A DNA stretch of 64,000 nucleotides from Tritrichomonas musculus (GCA_039105265.1 JAPFFF010000056.1:496001-560000), one strand, 5' to 3'; shown: positions 53,391 to 64,000, counted from the stretch's first letter. The notes: generated by a model from the letters alone, not told the origin. Translations and numbers: made by a program.

Positions 53391-54545
53391 ATGCCTAAGG
53401 ACGCAAATTCTATTCTACTTTGGAACACCAATGATTGCCCCTCTGATTCTGCAGAATGCATTTACAACATTTCTAAACTTTTAAAAGTTACTTTTACATC
53501 AATAATTGTAATGGCAAATGATCATTCTCAATTATCTCCAGATTTGAGTGATGCAGCTACAATCCTTCCAATTTCTATACGATGTGGTGAACATTCAATT
53601 CATGACGCAATAGTTGATGTCGTTCAATCAATAATGAAAAATCAAAAATATAATTTTGTTATAATTTCAAATGATTATGCTATCTGGATAGATATATTCC
53701 AAAGAATACAACCTACAAACCTTGTTTTTATATCAAAGAATGATCCAAGACAGTCACTTTCGTTTTCATTTCTTCCAGATACTGTAAAATGCTCAATCCT
53801 CCAATGGCCTTCATTAAGGGAGGTTACTGGTAGTATTAGTGGAATAGAAATGGTTAATGATGTTGAAGATGATATGTCAACAAGTTCTCAAAAACCTTCA
53901 AAATCACAGAAAAAAGCATCACCACAGCAAAAACAAATGACAATGCAACAAAAACCAAAGTCTCAACAGCGGCAACAACAACAGCACCAGCAACAACAAC
54001 CTGATTTTTATTCTCAGCAATATGATACAGAAAACGACTATAATTCAGATGCCAATATTTATGACGATAATGAAGAAGATATTACTGATGAAAGCTCATA
54101 TTCTTATTCAAAGAAGAATCAACAAAAAGTCGTTTTTAATCAAAAGTCATCTCCACCACCAGAAAGAATCAAGCCATTAAGCAATTTAGAAAAGCACCAA
54201 ATAGATTTGAGATCACCAACAGGTCCATCAAAGCCACCTGTTGTTGATAGCATAGAACCTAAAAAATCACAATTTAATCAGGCTTCAAAAGATCAACCTT
54301 CAATCCCATTACAATTTCAGCCGTTAATAGAGGCAATGAAGTCAATAGGAAAGTCAATGATATCTTTATCTGACCTTGAAGAGCAATTCAACATTTGTTG
54401 TAAGAACCTTAATTTGCCACCACAAGATTTGAAAACAATGATTGACAAAGCCTCTTCCAATGGATTAATTATTTTTGATAGTAGCATTAACTATGTTCGA
54501 TTCAAGAATCGCCAAATCGCAAACACACAAATTGTTTACACATGA
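53391..54545 (+). CDS. NYN (PIN-like) and probable LOTUS domain protein, MARF1-like
   Basis: 384 aa from the ATG at 53391. Residues about 6-150 match the NYN domain of MARF1/limkain-b1-type proteins: SILLWNTNDCP corresponds to the first strand (usually VFWDIENCP), GEHSIHDAIVDVV to the second acidic site (Asp72, Asp76), and FVIISNDYAIW to the third (Asp95). The central 150 residues are Gln/Lys/Ser/Pro-rich and disordered. Residues about 308-379 look like a winged-helix LOTUS (OST-HTH) domain. MARF1 proteins are RNases that recruit decapping or decay factors. Here the first catalytic Asp is Asn12, so nuclease activity is doubtful and an RNA-binding or adaptor role is plausible. It is followed 288 bp later, on the same strand, by NOT1, the scaffold of the main deadenylase complex. 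Confidence 0.7.
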   Translation: MPKDANSILLWNTNDCPSDSAECIYNISKLLKVTFTSIIVMANDHSQLSPDLSDAATILPISIRCGEHSIHDAIVDVVQSIMKNQKYNFVIISNDYAIWIDIFQRIQPTNLVFISKNDPRQSLSFSFLPDTVKCSILQWPSLREVTGSISGIEMVNDVEDDMSTSSQKPSKSQKKASPQQKQMTMQQKPKSQQRQQQQHQQQQPDFYSQQYDTENDYNSDANIYDDNEEDITDESSYSYSKKNQQKVVFNQKSSPPPERIKPLSNLEKHQIDLRSPTGPSKPPVVDSIEPKKSQFNQASKDQPSIPLQFQPLIEAMKSIGKSMISLSDLEEQFNICCKNLNLPPQDLKTMIDKASSNGLIIFDSSINYVRFKNRQIANTQIVYT

Positions 54546-54832
54546 TTGAGGGAATCCACTTGTTCGATCTTGACTTGTTTATTAATTTAGATAATATTTA
54601 CTGAATTGACCTTATACTTATCATTTTAATAAAAATTAATAGTTCAATTTATTTGCTTTCAAAAAGTTATAATTGAAAAAAGAATATTTTCATGAAAAAT
54701 TGTTTTTTATTAATGTTAACTTCGTAATATTAGGTAAACACAATATTTTTTTTTTTTTTTTTTTGAATGATTCCTTGAAATATTTTTTTCAAAGGTCAAA
54801 ATTTTTTAGGTGATTAAAAAAGTGACATCATA

Positions 54833-57800
54833 ATGTCTAAAGCGAAACATTTTCCTCCACCTTCATCTCTCGCTTTAGGATCGATTTATGCCGAAAAATT
54901 AATTCGAGTTGATTCATCCAAAGATCCCCCTAAGTTAGTTATCAATCGAATTATTGGTGTTTTAGAAGCAACTAATTTAATACAACTCAAATCGGTAATG
55001 GCTTCTATTTTCCAGATTCTACAAGATCCAAACAGCACAGACGAACAGAAGTCTACATTGCGATTGGCTATAAAAGAAATTATCTCTGAATTTCAATCTC
55101 ATCCTCATTTTCGACCACATATGATTTCTCTTTTTGATAGTCTTCAAAACTTTCCGATTAACTTAATTCAAACTCTCCCTCTTGAAGATGCAATTATTTT
55201 ATCAATATATGGAAGCTTTTCAAAACATCCTCAAATTGCCAAAATATTTTTAACAAAAAGACTTTTCCCGAGCGCAACAAAAGAAACAGTTTCAAATATG
55301 AGTGAAAATACTCTTTACGAAATTGTTAGCCTCCAAATTGATAACAAGTTTGTAAATGAACGACTTTCAGAATTTGCTTGCTACATTCCTCATGGCTCTG
55401 ATAATCCACCAAAAGAACTATCAGTTACCTTTGATGAACAAGACCGTCCATCACTTTTTGATGCTGTTCTTGAAACAGATTCTCGAATATTGACCAATGC
55501 CAATCAGCTTCGTCGGCTTTTTGATTTCTTTCCTGGCTTTAATGCTGATCACGCAGCAGCATTTTTGACTTCAATATCTTCAGTAAAATGCTGTTTTCGA
55601 GGTTATTATATTAAACTAGAAGAGACACAGAAAGAACGAATTATCGATTTATTCAGAGATTCATTTAACGAACGAAAAGTTGACATCTCAAAAATTGCTT
55701 CTACTCTTGATCAACCTAATACACCTCCGCTTGATACAGATGGATTTAATCTTATATTCCAATTACTCAAAGGCCTTTTGAAAGATACAAAAATATCCGG
55801 AAAAGCATTTCTTGGAAAATGGCAAAACCGACCAGCACAGTTACAATATATAACTTATATATCCAACAACAAAATTCCAAATCTTTCTTTCGAAGATGAT
55901 TGCAAAATGGTTGACTTGCATGGATACGAAGTTACAACCGAGATTCCAAATAAATGCTGGGCATGCATCGATTATGTTGAAACAGTTCTTGATATGACAG
56001 ACACATTTCTTCGAGAAATCACTCAATTACTTTCTATAGCTTCAGACCAATTCAGCGGACCTCTTTTATTAGCATATTCTCAACTTCCAAACGTTGACGA
56101 AGAGATCAATTTTGATAGTGACGATGGCAATGATAACATTGCAATTAACAATAGCAGCTCAACTGATTTTCTTAATTGTAATCACCTCATACCAAACCCT
56201 AACAATCGCCATCTATTATTCCGCAAATTTTGCGTTTCATTTATTTCTTCTATTATTCAAGCTCGCCATACATTCCAAATCATTAAAATACTTTGGGAAA
56301 ATAATAACAAATTCTGCTGCTGGCTCTTCCAGCAATTTTATAAACAATATCCCAACAAATTAAATACAATCATCGATGCTATCGGCGATCATTTGAATGA
56401 ACTTTTGCAAATGCACGGAGATCTAAAATTCGTTATAGATTTAGCTTTTCAAGCATCCTTGCGCAATCTTGTTGAAATTGGTACATTTATCAAACAACTC
56501 GTTGAGAGAACAAATAATCCAGATGTTCTTATAAACGTCCTTGAATTTGTTAAATCGATGGTTCTTGACTCATCTATGTCATCACCAGCACTTTTCTCCA
56601 ATTCATTGAATGCGATGTTCAAATATTTCTGGGAAAACTTCCAATCATTATCAAGCGATACACAACTACTTGTTAACACAGTTTATTCAATTTGCGATTC
56701 ATCTGTTCCTAATATTAAAAAAGTTCCATTCTCAGATTCTCTTCCATCAATCAAGACTCCAGAAGTGAAAGAGAGCGCATCAGAACTTTTTACCAAATTC
56801 TTCACTGATCAGCTTTCTGTCTCCCAATTTGTACAAACTTTCCATCAACATCGTGTTAGCTCACAAACTCTTTTCCACTCAATGGAGCACTACTTATTGC
56901 TTGAATTAAAGTACCTCGACCAGCATGAAGAGAGAGATGTTGAAAAGCTTGGTCAATTAGTTGGAAATATGGTTCATGAAAATCTTTTCAATGAGAAGCA
57001 ATTAAAGACCATCTTCCAATTCTTTGTTCGAAGCTTTGGAACAAACAATGTCATAAATACAAATAATTATCGATTTTCATTGGAAGCTCTTCAAATATGT
57101 TATCCAAAACTATCCTCTCTCCCACAAGCAGTGTTTTCTATTTTAAAGCAACCATTATTAAGGTCAGCTGATCCTCAACTTTTTGATAAAATTAAAAAAT
57201 TGTCTTCAAATTTGGCTACACCTGTACATTTACCAAAATCTACAGTCTTATCTCTTCACCCACGTCTCAAAAAGTTCGAGAAACTAGCAACACCACCACC
57301 AAAGGTATGCAAATTGATTCAGCAAATTCCAAGCGATCCAACCTTAATCCAGTCAATTGTTACATCATACAATCCATATGTTGAATGGCTTGCTCTTCAC
57401 TTAGTGTCAACAGTCCAAGACAGACCATCTCTTCTTCCAACAATACGTAAACAGTTGCTTGAAACTTCTCAATTCTCACGAATTGTCATACAAGCTGCCA
57501 TCTTCGAGTCAATCCAGCTCATCACGAGTCCACAATTTTCCACATTTGAAGGCAGCTTTGCCAGGAGGAGATTGTCTATTTTAGGCCAATTAATCGGTCA
57601 ACTTACGCTTGCTGTTAATAGAACAATTTCTGGCCAATTTTTAGATCTTAAACATTTGCTTCTTTATGCATTTTCACAAGGAAAGTTGTTTGGCGTTGTT
57701 CCATTCGTTTCAAACATTCTTTGTTCAGCTTCGCCCATCTTTAATCCACCCAATCCGTACACGTCATCCATTCTCCAAGTTCTTGCATCAATTGCAATGA

Positions 57801-60800
57801 CTGATCTTCTCAAATTGTACGTTAAGAACCAGATCTATCAGATTTTTGATCATTTCCAGATCAGCATAGCCCAACTCAAGCTTCTGAGCCTTGTTCCGGC
57901 TGTCAGGCAAGGAAACTTTGACTTTATCTCTCAGCCATTTGCACTCAACTACATCTTGTCAATGACAGACATCGATAAAATGATCCAGTTTGATGACAAC
58001 GTCTTCAACACTCTCGCTGCTCAAAATGTCGTCATTCCAGATCCACCAAACGCTGCAATGATTGGCAGTCCATCTCTCACCTTGCTCCAACAGCAGCAAC
58101 AGCAGATGCAGCAGCAACAGGGCAAAGGCAATGCCAACAGTGGCAGTGCCAATGCTGACCAACAGCCAAACAACGATCAAATTAATGCATCAAGAGAAAA
58201 GATGAGGAATTCGCTGACAACTGCTGCTTTTGCTTTCTTGAAACAAGAAGGGACATCGCTTGCTAAGGTTGCATCATCAACAGCAGGAGACATCATATTG
58301 AAAGACTTTCTCTTCTCCAACAATCTTGAACTTATGCAAGAAACAGCAGCAACTTTAACAAAGCAACTTTCAGCTGGCCTTGTTGTTTTCACTGTCTTTC
58401 AAAAGCTTCAACGATCGATGAGTCATCAAATGATGCATGATTTCAACAACAACGACCTCGAATGGATCAATTTAACAATTCAAGCAAACTTCAACTGGAT
58501 TGGTCAAATGCTGCATGATGTTGTTCATTTGAAAGCATTGAAAATCGTCCAACAAAGAATTGATCAAAGTGAAGAAATGAAGAGAACACAAGGTCCTCGT
58601 TATATTGAATCAATGACTCTCACTGGTCAAAGAAATCTTCCAACAATACTGGCACCTTCAGATGGAGGATTAACCATACAACAGCGCCAAATTTATCAAG
58701 ATCTTGCCGAACTTCCTTTGTCACCAGCAGAACTTGCAATGCCTGAAATAAGCCAGGACAAAAGCATCAAGCCTAGCCAAATCTTTGATGATTTCTTCAA
58801 GAGAATCACAACGTTAGTTACAACTGAAATCAATCAAAATAATGCAGCACTTGATCCACTTGCTGAAGATTCAACATTCATGGTAATGATGAGCAAGTTC
58901 CCTGAAATGAATCCAATCTTTGAAGAGTTCCTTTCTGTTTTGAAAGTGATGATGAAATACATGACAAAGGTTACACATCAAGTGAATGACAAGATTTATG
59001 GTTACATATTACAAAAAGTTGTTTCTAAAGTTCCACAACCATTTGTTACACGTGCACAACCATTTGTTGTTGGATGGTTAAGGAATTCCATTCCATCAGT
59101 TTCATTGTTGTGTGATTTAAAGGACCAAGGATTCATTACAACTACACAACTTGATCGTTTCTTCTTTGATTCATTGAACAAGCAACCATTCAATTATCGT
59201 CTCTTTGTCTTTGCAATCAGATTCCTTCATTTCACACTCTTTAAGACACAGACGATCAAGCCACATGAAATGATTTCATCATTGACACTTGTCGTTTCAA
59301 CACCACTTTCATTACTCGAAACAACCAACAACCAACAAGAAGCATACGTCAATGAATTGAAGCACGTTCTTGATGAAATGGAAGTTCCATTGAATGTTCT
59401 TTCACCAGAATCCAAACTTCAAGCAATGGCCACATTTGATCCAATTGAAGAGATCGGAGAAGTTGATTCCATCATTGCTTCATTCAACCAGTGGAAGAAA
59501 ATTGTTGAAGATGAGAATGCAAGCGATGAAGCTGTTTTTAAGGCCACAAAAGAAACATTCGAACTTGGCCGAGATTTCTTCATTGTTGTTTTATATAATG
59601 GAACTAAAGAAGACATTGGAAGATTCCTTCGATGTGCACGTGAATGCGGAGCATTAAAGTCAAATTGGGTTTTTGTTGCATCATCCTTTGAATACTGCAT
59701 TGGAGGCAACTCGATGGTATTAAAGTATGACATGAAACGTTATTTCGATGCATTAATTGAACTTATTAATGTTGTTTATGATGATATAGAGTTGTTAAAG
59801 ATGACAGCAAATCTTCTTCATTGTCTTCGTCCACTTATCATGCCATCATTCACTCTCTCCTGGATTCAACTCATCACCGAGCGTCATTTAGTCTATGGAT
59901 TAATTGCAAACAACGACAGGCAAGGATGGTCAGCAATGACAATATTACTCCTTGATTATGCTTTGTCTGTTACTTATACTGTTGATACGAATCCAACTGA
60001 AGTTTTCGACTTCATCTACAAGTCACTCCTTCGTTTCATTCTCGTTCTTGTTCATGATTTCTCAGATTTCATTGTAGCAATTGTCCCCGAGATTACATCG
60101 ATAATATCACCAACATTCACCCAAGTGCGAAACATTCTTTTGAGTGCTTATCCATCCGATGTAACTCTTGTTCCAATTTCAACTGCAATCAAAGAACTAA
60201 GTAAGACTCCTTCCACAAATAATATGAGAGAACTTGACAAAATCCCAGGAATTGAAAACTTCGTGCCAATTCCAATTCCTCAGAAACATTTGGTGAACGA
60301 ATTGCAGTTCGAAAACGCAATCAAGGGTGAAAGCGCTTTCACTGAACTAGCTGCTCAACTTGATAAGCAACAAATTAATGGTGCAATAGCTTCATTCGTC
60401 ATCTTCGTGACAAACGTCCTCCTCCCTCAATCGGATGCAAGCCAGATTCTTTCTCCTCAGTTCTCTTCAAACAACGTATATTTCATCATAACCGAGTTAA
60501 TTAAGAAGCTGAACGCAGAAGCTACTCAAGCTTTAGTAAACGTATTAATAGATCAACTCCGTTTCCCTTCAAAGGCAACTTTGTTCTTCTACAAGACAGT
60601 TCTGACTCTTCTTCAACCTGAGGTGAAACACCAGGCACCAATACAGCTAGACGAGCTTATCGTGACATCAGTAATGCAAAGAGCAGTTACACCGCCTCCA
60701 CATCCTTGGGGACTTCGTCTTTTGATTCGTGAAATGATGACTAATAAGGAAATTAAACTGTTTGATCGCCAGTTTGTTCAGAAATCTGATGAAATTAAGA

Positions 60801-60847
60801 ACTTTTTGAACGCAACTTTAGAAATTTTCTGCAGAGATGATGAATAA
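54833..60847 (+). CDS. NOT1: NOT1, scaffold of the CCR4-NOT deadenylase complex
   Basis: 2004 aa, close to the usual length for NOT1/CNOT1. The order of regions matches the family. Residues about 1-780 form the N-terminal HEAT-like region. Residues about 830-1060 are the MIF4G domain that binds CAF1, with the conserved RRLSILGQLIGQLTLAVN and VVPFVSNILCSASP / PPNPYTSSIL segments. A Gln-rich linker lies at about 1086-1100. Residues about 1120-1246 are the DUF3819/CAF40-binding domain (GDIILKDFLFSNN). Then comes a connector containing GGLTIQQRQIYQDL, and the C-terminal Not1 domain ends with HPWGLRLLIREMM at about 1956. The complex shortens mRNA poly(A) tails and represses translation in the cytoplasm. 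It is a single uninterrupted frame with no intron. An Inr-like TCATA overlaps the three bases before the ATG, which would give an extremely short leader. Confidence 0.96.
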   Translation: MSKAKHFPPPSSLALGSIYAEKLIRVDSSKDPPKLVINRIIGVLEATNLIQLKSVMASIFQILQDPNSTDEQKSTLRLAIKEIISEFQSHPHFRPHMISLFDSLQNFPINLIQTLPLEDAIILSIYGSFSKHPQIAKIFLTKRLFPSATKETVSNMSENTLYEIVSLQIDNKFVNERLSEFACYIPHGSDNPPKELSVTFDEQDRPSLFDAVLETDSRILTNANQLRRLFDFFPGFNADHAAAFLTSISSVKCCFRGYYIKLEETQKERIIDLFRDSFNERKVDISKIASTLDQPNTPPLDTDGFNLIFQLLKGLLKDTKISGKAFLGKWQNRPAQLQYITYISNNKIPNLSFEDDCKMVDLHGYEVTTEIPNKCWACIDYVETVLDMTDTFLREITQLLSIASDQFSGPLLLAYSQLPNVDEEINFDSDDGNDNIAINNSSSTDFLNCNHLIPNPNNRHLLFRKFCVSFISSIIQARHTFQIIKILWENNNKFCCWLFQQFYKQYPNKLNTIIDAIGDHLNELLQMHGDLKFVIDLAFQASLRNLVEIGTFIKQLVERTNNPDVLINVLEFVKSMVLDSSMSSPALFSNSLNAMFKYFWENFQSLSSDTQLLVNTVYSICDSSVPNIKKVPFSDSLPSIKTPEVKESASELFTKFFTDQLSVSQFVQTFHQHRVSSQTLFHSMEHYLLLELKYLDQHEERDVEKLGQLVGNMVHENLFNEKQLKTIFQFFVRSFGTNNVINTNNYRFSLEALQICYPKLSSLPQAVFSILKQPLLRSADPQLFDKIKKLSSNLATPVHLPKSTVLSLHPRLKKFEKLATPPPKVCKLIQQIPSDPTLIQSIVTSYNPYVEWLALHLVSTVQDRPSLLPTIRKQLLETSQFSRIVIQAAIFESIQLITSPQFSTFEGSFARRRLSILGQLIGQLTLAVNRTISGQFLDLKHLLLYAFSQGKLFGVVPFVSNILCSASPIFNPPNPYTSSILQVLASIAMTDLLKLYVKNQIYQIFDHFQISIAQLKLLSLVPAVRQGNFDFISQPFALNYILSMTDIDKMIQFDDNVFNTLAAQNVVIPDPPNAAMIGSPSLTLLQQQQQQMQQQQGKGNANSGSANADQQPNNDQINASREKMRNSLTTAAFAFLKQEGTSLAKVASSTAGDIILKDFLFSNNLELMQETAATLTKQLSAGLVVFTVFQKLQRSMSHQMMHDFNNNDLEWINLTIQANFNWIGQMLHDVVHLKALKIVQQRIDQSEEMKRTQGPRYIESMTLTGQRNLPTILAPSDGGLTIQQRQIYQDLAELPLSPAELAMPEISQDKSIKPSQIFDDFFKRITTLVTTEINQNNAALDPLAEDSTFMVMMSKFPEMNPIFEEFLSVLKVMMKYMTKVTHQVNDKIYGYILQKVVSKVPQPFVTRAQPFVVGWLRNSIPSVSLLCDLKDQGFITTTQLDRFFFDSLNKQPFNYRLFVFAIRFLHFTLFKTQTIKPHEMISSLTLVVSTPLSLLETTNNQQEAYVNELKHVLDEMEVPLNVLSPESKLQAMATFDPIEEIGEVDSIIASFNQWKKIVEDENASDEAVFKATKETFELGRDFFIVVLYNGTKEDIGRFLRCARECGALKSNWVFVASSFEYCIGGNSMVLKYDMKRYFDALIELINVVYDDIELLKMTANLLHCLRPLIMPSFTLSWIQLITERHLVYGLIANNDRQGWSAMTILLLDYALSVTYTVDTNPTEVFDFIYKSLLRFILVLVHDFSDFIVAIVPEITSIISPTFTQVRNILLSAYPSDVTLVPISTAIKELSKTPSTNNMRELDKIPGIENFVPIPIPQKHLVNELQFENAIKGESAFTELAAQLDKQQINGAIASFVIFVTNVLLPQSDASQILSPQFSSNNVYFIITELIKKLNAEATQALVNVLIDQLRFPSKATLFFYKTVLTLLQPEVKHQAPIQLDELIVTSVMQRAVTPPPHPWGLRLLIREMMTNKEIKLFDRQFVQKSDEIKNFLNATLEIFCRDDE

Positions 60848-61605
60848 GAACAAAAATAAATGTTTTAAAAAAAAATATAAAAAAAAAAAAATTGTTGATT
60901 GACATTTTATTTTAGATAAAATAATTATCATGTTTTGATTTTATTGATAATAAAACAGTTTTTTCCATTTATTTATTTTTTTTTTTTTATACATGAGAGC
61001 AACTTTTTCTGTTATTTATTTTCTATAGATTGAGAAAATGAACTCAAACTTTTTCAAAAGTTTATATCATAAAATTTTGTTTCAAAATGAAAAAAAAAAT
61101 GCTTTTCTTAATCATGTATCCCCCATTTTCATAACAAAGAATTCAACTTTTAAACAAATAGAAAATATATGTTAACTTTTTATTGCATTTTATTTTTACT
61201 CATTTAATCAGACTGATTTTCGAATAGAAATTTATGAAAATCTTTTTGAAAAGTATTTGTAAATACACACATTCAATTTTTTTATTTTTTTGAATTTTAG
61301 TTTTTTTTTCAGATTCCATTTTATTCAATTTGATGATCGGTTAAATGAACAAATTTATATAGCTCCAGTCAAAAGTTCCTATCGACAAAATAGAATGATT
61401 TTTCAAACGTCGAAAAAAATGAATATATTTATATGTATCATAAAATATTTAAATATGAGATCTACCATTATTTAAAAAACAATTGAATTCATTCAATTTT
61501 TTTTTATATTTTTCAGAGAATTATTTTTCAATGACATTTTTTAATTTTATGAAAAAGTCAGTATAAATATTAAATTTGCATTCAAAATGTATATGAATAA
61601 ATTTT
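60848..61605. other. Intergenic interval
   Basis: NOT1 3' UTR with A and T runs (60867-60891, 60975-60988), then AT-rich DNA containing AACTTTTTCAAAAGTTT near 61048, a reversed AAAAAGTT. No gene seen. Confidence 0.5.
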
Positions 61606-61610
61606 TCATT
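61606..61610 (+). promoter_or_regulatory. Inr-like TCATT
   Basis: TCATTTA with its A 5 bases before the ATG at 61613. Confidence 0.4.
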
Positions 61611-61612
61611 TA

Positions 61613-62362
61613 ATGATGGATTCAATAGTAAACAACCAAATCCTTTCCCAAATCCATGGTTTGAAGCTAAAAGTGGAAGATTTTCTAACTAAAGATGACA
61701 TTGATTACTATCAAAAACTCAAACAAACACTATCATCGCCCATTTGTCGGAATTGCAGGAATAGAAGGGTTGAATCATTTAGAGAAATGCTTCTAACGAT
61801 TTACTATTTTGTAAATCGTAAAAGTGAAGATGCTTGGAAGCGATCTCTAATTAGTGGCGTCTGCTGGTTCAAAAATTACGTTTGCGTAAATATTAGACAG
61901 ATGTCTTGCTTACTAGATAAATGCAAAAGTTCTATTAATGGCTCTTTGCAACGTGCAAGCTTGATAGTTTTGCATAATAAGCAGCAAACTATAAAGATAT
62001 TAATTGAAGCAATCCCTTATCTGAAAAATCACAGAAATTTACTAATGATGTGGTCAGTGAGGCAGTATGCACAAAAACAACAATTTTTGGTGCCATTGAT
62101 GAACCAAAATCAGTTCTTTTTAAGAAATACAATTCCTAATTTTTCAAAAGAATTTATTAACAAAGAAAGATCAGAAACATCAGCCGCTCCAATTGATTCA
62201 AACAAACTGAGAGATACTACAGAAGGTATTAAATGTGAAAAAGAAATTGAATCTTCTCAAATTGAAATTAATAATAATAATCATTCAAGAATTGATCCAT
62301 GGTTTAATTTTTTTGGAGATATTGATTTACCAGAGGAAGTTTCTGATAGATATAATTTTTAA
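61613..62362 (+). CDS. Initiator-binding-domain (IBP39-like) protein
   Basis: 249 aa. Residues about 8-130 resemble the Initiator-binding domain of trichomonads: an early helix, a basic segment CRNCRNRR (45-52), AWKRSLISGVCWF (74-86) and the recognition-helix segment KCKSSINGSLQR (103-114). In IBP39 this winged-helix domain binds the Inr at trichomonad transcription start sites and the C-terminal domain contacts RNA polymerase II. Here the tail (about 150-249) is polar, with no recognisable C-domain; IBP39 itself is longer. The protein may be one of the many IBD paralogues, possibly a gene-specific transcription factor. Two ATGs are in tandem at the start. Assignment rests on memory of the family pattern. 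Confidence 0.65.
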   Translation: MMDSIVNNQILSQIHGLKLKVEDFLTKDDIDYYQKLKQTLSSPICRNCRNRRVESFREMLLTIYYFVNRKSEDAWKRSLISGVCWFKNYVCVNIRQMSCLLDKCKSSINGSLQRASLIVLHNKQQTIKILIEAIPYLKNHRNLLMMWSVRQYAQKQQFLVPLMNQNQFFLRNTIPNFSKEFINKERSETSAAPIDSNKLRDTTEGIKCEKEIESSQIEINNNNHSRIDPWFNFFGDIDLPEEVSDRYNF

Positions 62363-64000
62363 TAATATTCAAAGAATATATAATTTTTTGAATATCAATA
62401 TATTTTGAAAATATCTTTTGCTTTGACAATTGTAAAAAAAATCTTCTAATGATACAAATATCATTGTTTTCCATGCAAATTCATAATGAATATAAAAATA
62501 ATACTTACATTTTTTTTCTTGTTATCAATTTTTTTGAACCGAAATTAGATTTACAAAGAACTGGAAAAAATTGATTTCAATATCAATAATGGAATGCGAA
62601 TTACCTTATTTTTTCCATGAAATTTGGAACTCTCTTCAAAAAACGAAATAACATTCCATAAAATCATAACAGTTAATAATGCCAAATGAAATTCATTTAA
62701 ATAATTTCATTAATGGAAAATGGAACTTATATTTATAATGAAAAAAGGTTTTAGAATTTTAGTTCTTATTTGTCTTTGATTGTATTAAAACCAATCACTT
62801 AAATTGAATAAAATAAAAAGTTTTTTGAATTTCAATTCAAATTCATATCAAATTTTCATAAAAAACAATTTTTATTTTTCAGATCTTCATTGAATTTAAT
62901 TTCATTCAATCCACACCAAACAAAAATTCAATTTCGAAATCATCTGAAATATGATAAAATGAATTCAGATTCATCAATTTCGCATATTTTAATTTATTAA
63001 AAATGGGATTTCATGCTCAAATTGATATAATTTGTAAAACATATTTATTATATTGATTAAACATTTTTATCATATATTTAAATTAATTTATAATAAAAAT
63101 TAAACAGTAGTGATACTCATATTAAATATATAATTGATCATATATATATTATTTATATATAAAAAATAAATTTGTAAATATTTTTTTTTTTAAGAAGTTA
63201 TATAATCAGGTTTAATATTTACAAAAAATATTGATATTCAAGGAATTATAATTGAAATAATGGTTTATTCTATTTACATAAAAACAAAAATTATAATATT
63301 TTTATTTTTTTGTTAAACTTTAAAGATTTGTTTAATTTTTTGATATATCAAGAAATTAATAGTTATAACTATAAAATTATCAAAGAATTTTCCAAAATTT
63401 CAATAAAAGATATTTATATTACTATCATTATTTCAATAATAAAGTTAATAATCAATGACTTTTGATTCATTTTGCTGCACAAATTCAATATTATTATCAT
63501 TTTAATAACAATAAAATATATAAACAATTTAAAATAAGTGAAATAAATATTAGCATCGGCGTTATTCTAAAATAAATAACTATATAATTCATTCACCAAA
63601 CAATAATTATTTGATACTCAAATCAATGAAAATGCAATTTGAAATATTTCACTGTTTTAGTTGCATTCAAAAACCATCAATCTTTTTGAGAGTGATGTAA
63701 TATTTTGAATGAGAAATTTCAATTTGATAAGAATTTACGAAATCTCATACTTACAATATAATAAAACATGGCTTGGTATAATTGATATTATCAAAAAGGA
63801 GTTTATTCATTCAAACTAATCAAAATATAATAAAATATGTTTTTGAGTATATATCTTTGAAAAATATGGACCTTTTTTGAATTCATTACGATAAAATAAA
63901 CATTGAAAAAGTTTAGTACATCAAAAATAATAATAATAATAATAATAAAAGGATTTTGATGAATAGGATATACTATCAATAAAAATCTCCATTCCAAATA
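62363..64000. other. AT-rich intergenic end of the window
   Basis: No gene, repeat pair or RNA recognised. The frame near the right edge on the minus strand (63803-63997) is low-complexity and has no family features. Confidence 0.5.

Noticed and set aside
63803-63997. 64-codon minus-strand frame at the window edge
   Set aside because: Isoleucine-rich, low-complexity AT translation, with no start context and no family features.

Overview
The window looks like nuclear DNA of a parabasalid flagellate, most likely a Tritrichomonas/Trichomonas relative. Intergenic DNA is very AT-rich with long A/T runs and no intron was seen in any gene. Several gene families here are trichomonad hallmarks: a BspA-like leucine-rich repeat surface protein, DUF3447/ankyrin and BTB-like families in several decayed copies, an F5/8 type C protein, a glycine-rich/beta-helix surface protein, a probable Initiator-binding-domain protein, a Maverick/Polinton fossil, and Inr-like TCA(+1)YW sites just upstream of several start codons. 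The species assignment is inference.

Layout. 1-8064 is one symmetrical mobile structure. 83-bp inverted ends (82/83 identical) enclose two inverted arrays of a 123-bp repeat (188-1084 and 6868-7850), an apparently intact Merlin/IS1016-type (ISXO2) transposase gene at 5754-6692 and a broken Maverick/Polinton fossil at about 2155-3835. 8427-13015 holds a convergent pair: a TMEM62-like metallophosphoesterase and a SCYL2-like pseudokinase. 13568-17208 is a nest of elements: a TTAA-flanked MITE, a long-inverted-repeat element with a 1462-bp TA-flanked element inside it, and a MITE with a GC-rich core. 17764-30089 carries host genes: a chimeric glycine-rich surface protein, a coiled-coil protein, an F5/8 C protein, a polytopic membrane protein and a 1325-aa BspA-like protein. 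30565-36162 has an ankyrin pseudogene, a Thr/Gln-repeat surface protein, a tRNA-His(GTG) and a BTB-like coiled-coil protein. 37890-41738 is decayed element DNA with the second copy of the 1462-bp element; the opposite arm of its target preserves the empty site. 43921-52017 holds a type I membrane protein, a TA-flanked element, and ankyrin and BTB-like pseudogenes separated by a perfect hairpin MITE. 52263-62362 is a housekeeping block: a Rab GTPase, a protein with a MARF1-like NYN domain and a possible LOTUS domain, NOT1 (the CCR4-NOT scaffold) and the Initiator-binding-domain protein.

How the genes relate. There are no operons; each gene appears to have its own very short promoter. The NYN/LOTUS-like protein beside NOT1 suggests, but does not prove, a shared role in mRNA decay. 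The Rab GTPase and the SCYL2-like protein belong to membrane traffic. The BspA-like, glycine-rich, Thr/Gln-rich and 43.9-kb proteins form a set of single-pass surface proteins. The most unusual observations are the 8-kb inverted-satellite transposon, the NYN domain lacking its first catalytic Asp, two convincing coding regions with no in-frame ATG, and several structurally precise transposon boundaries.
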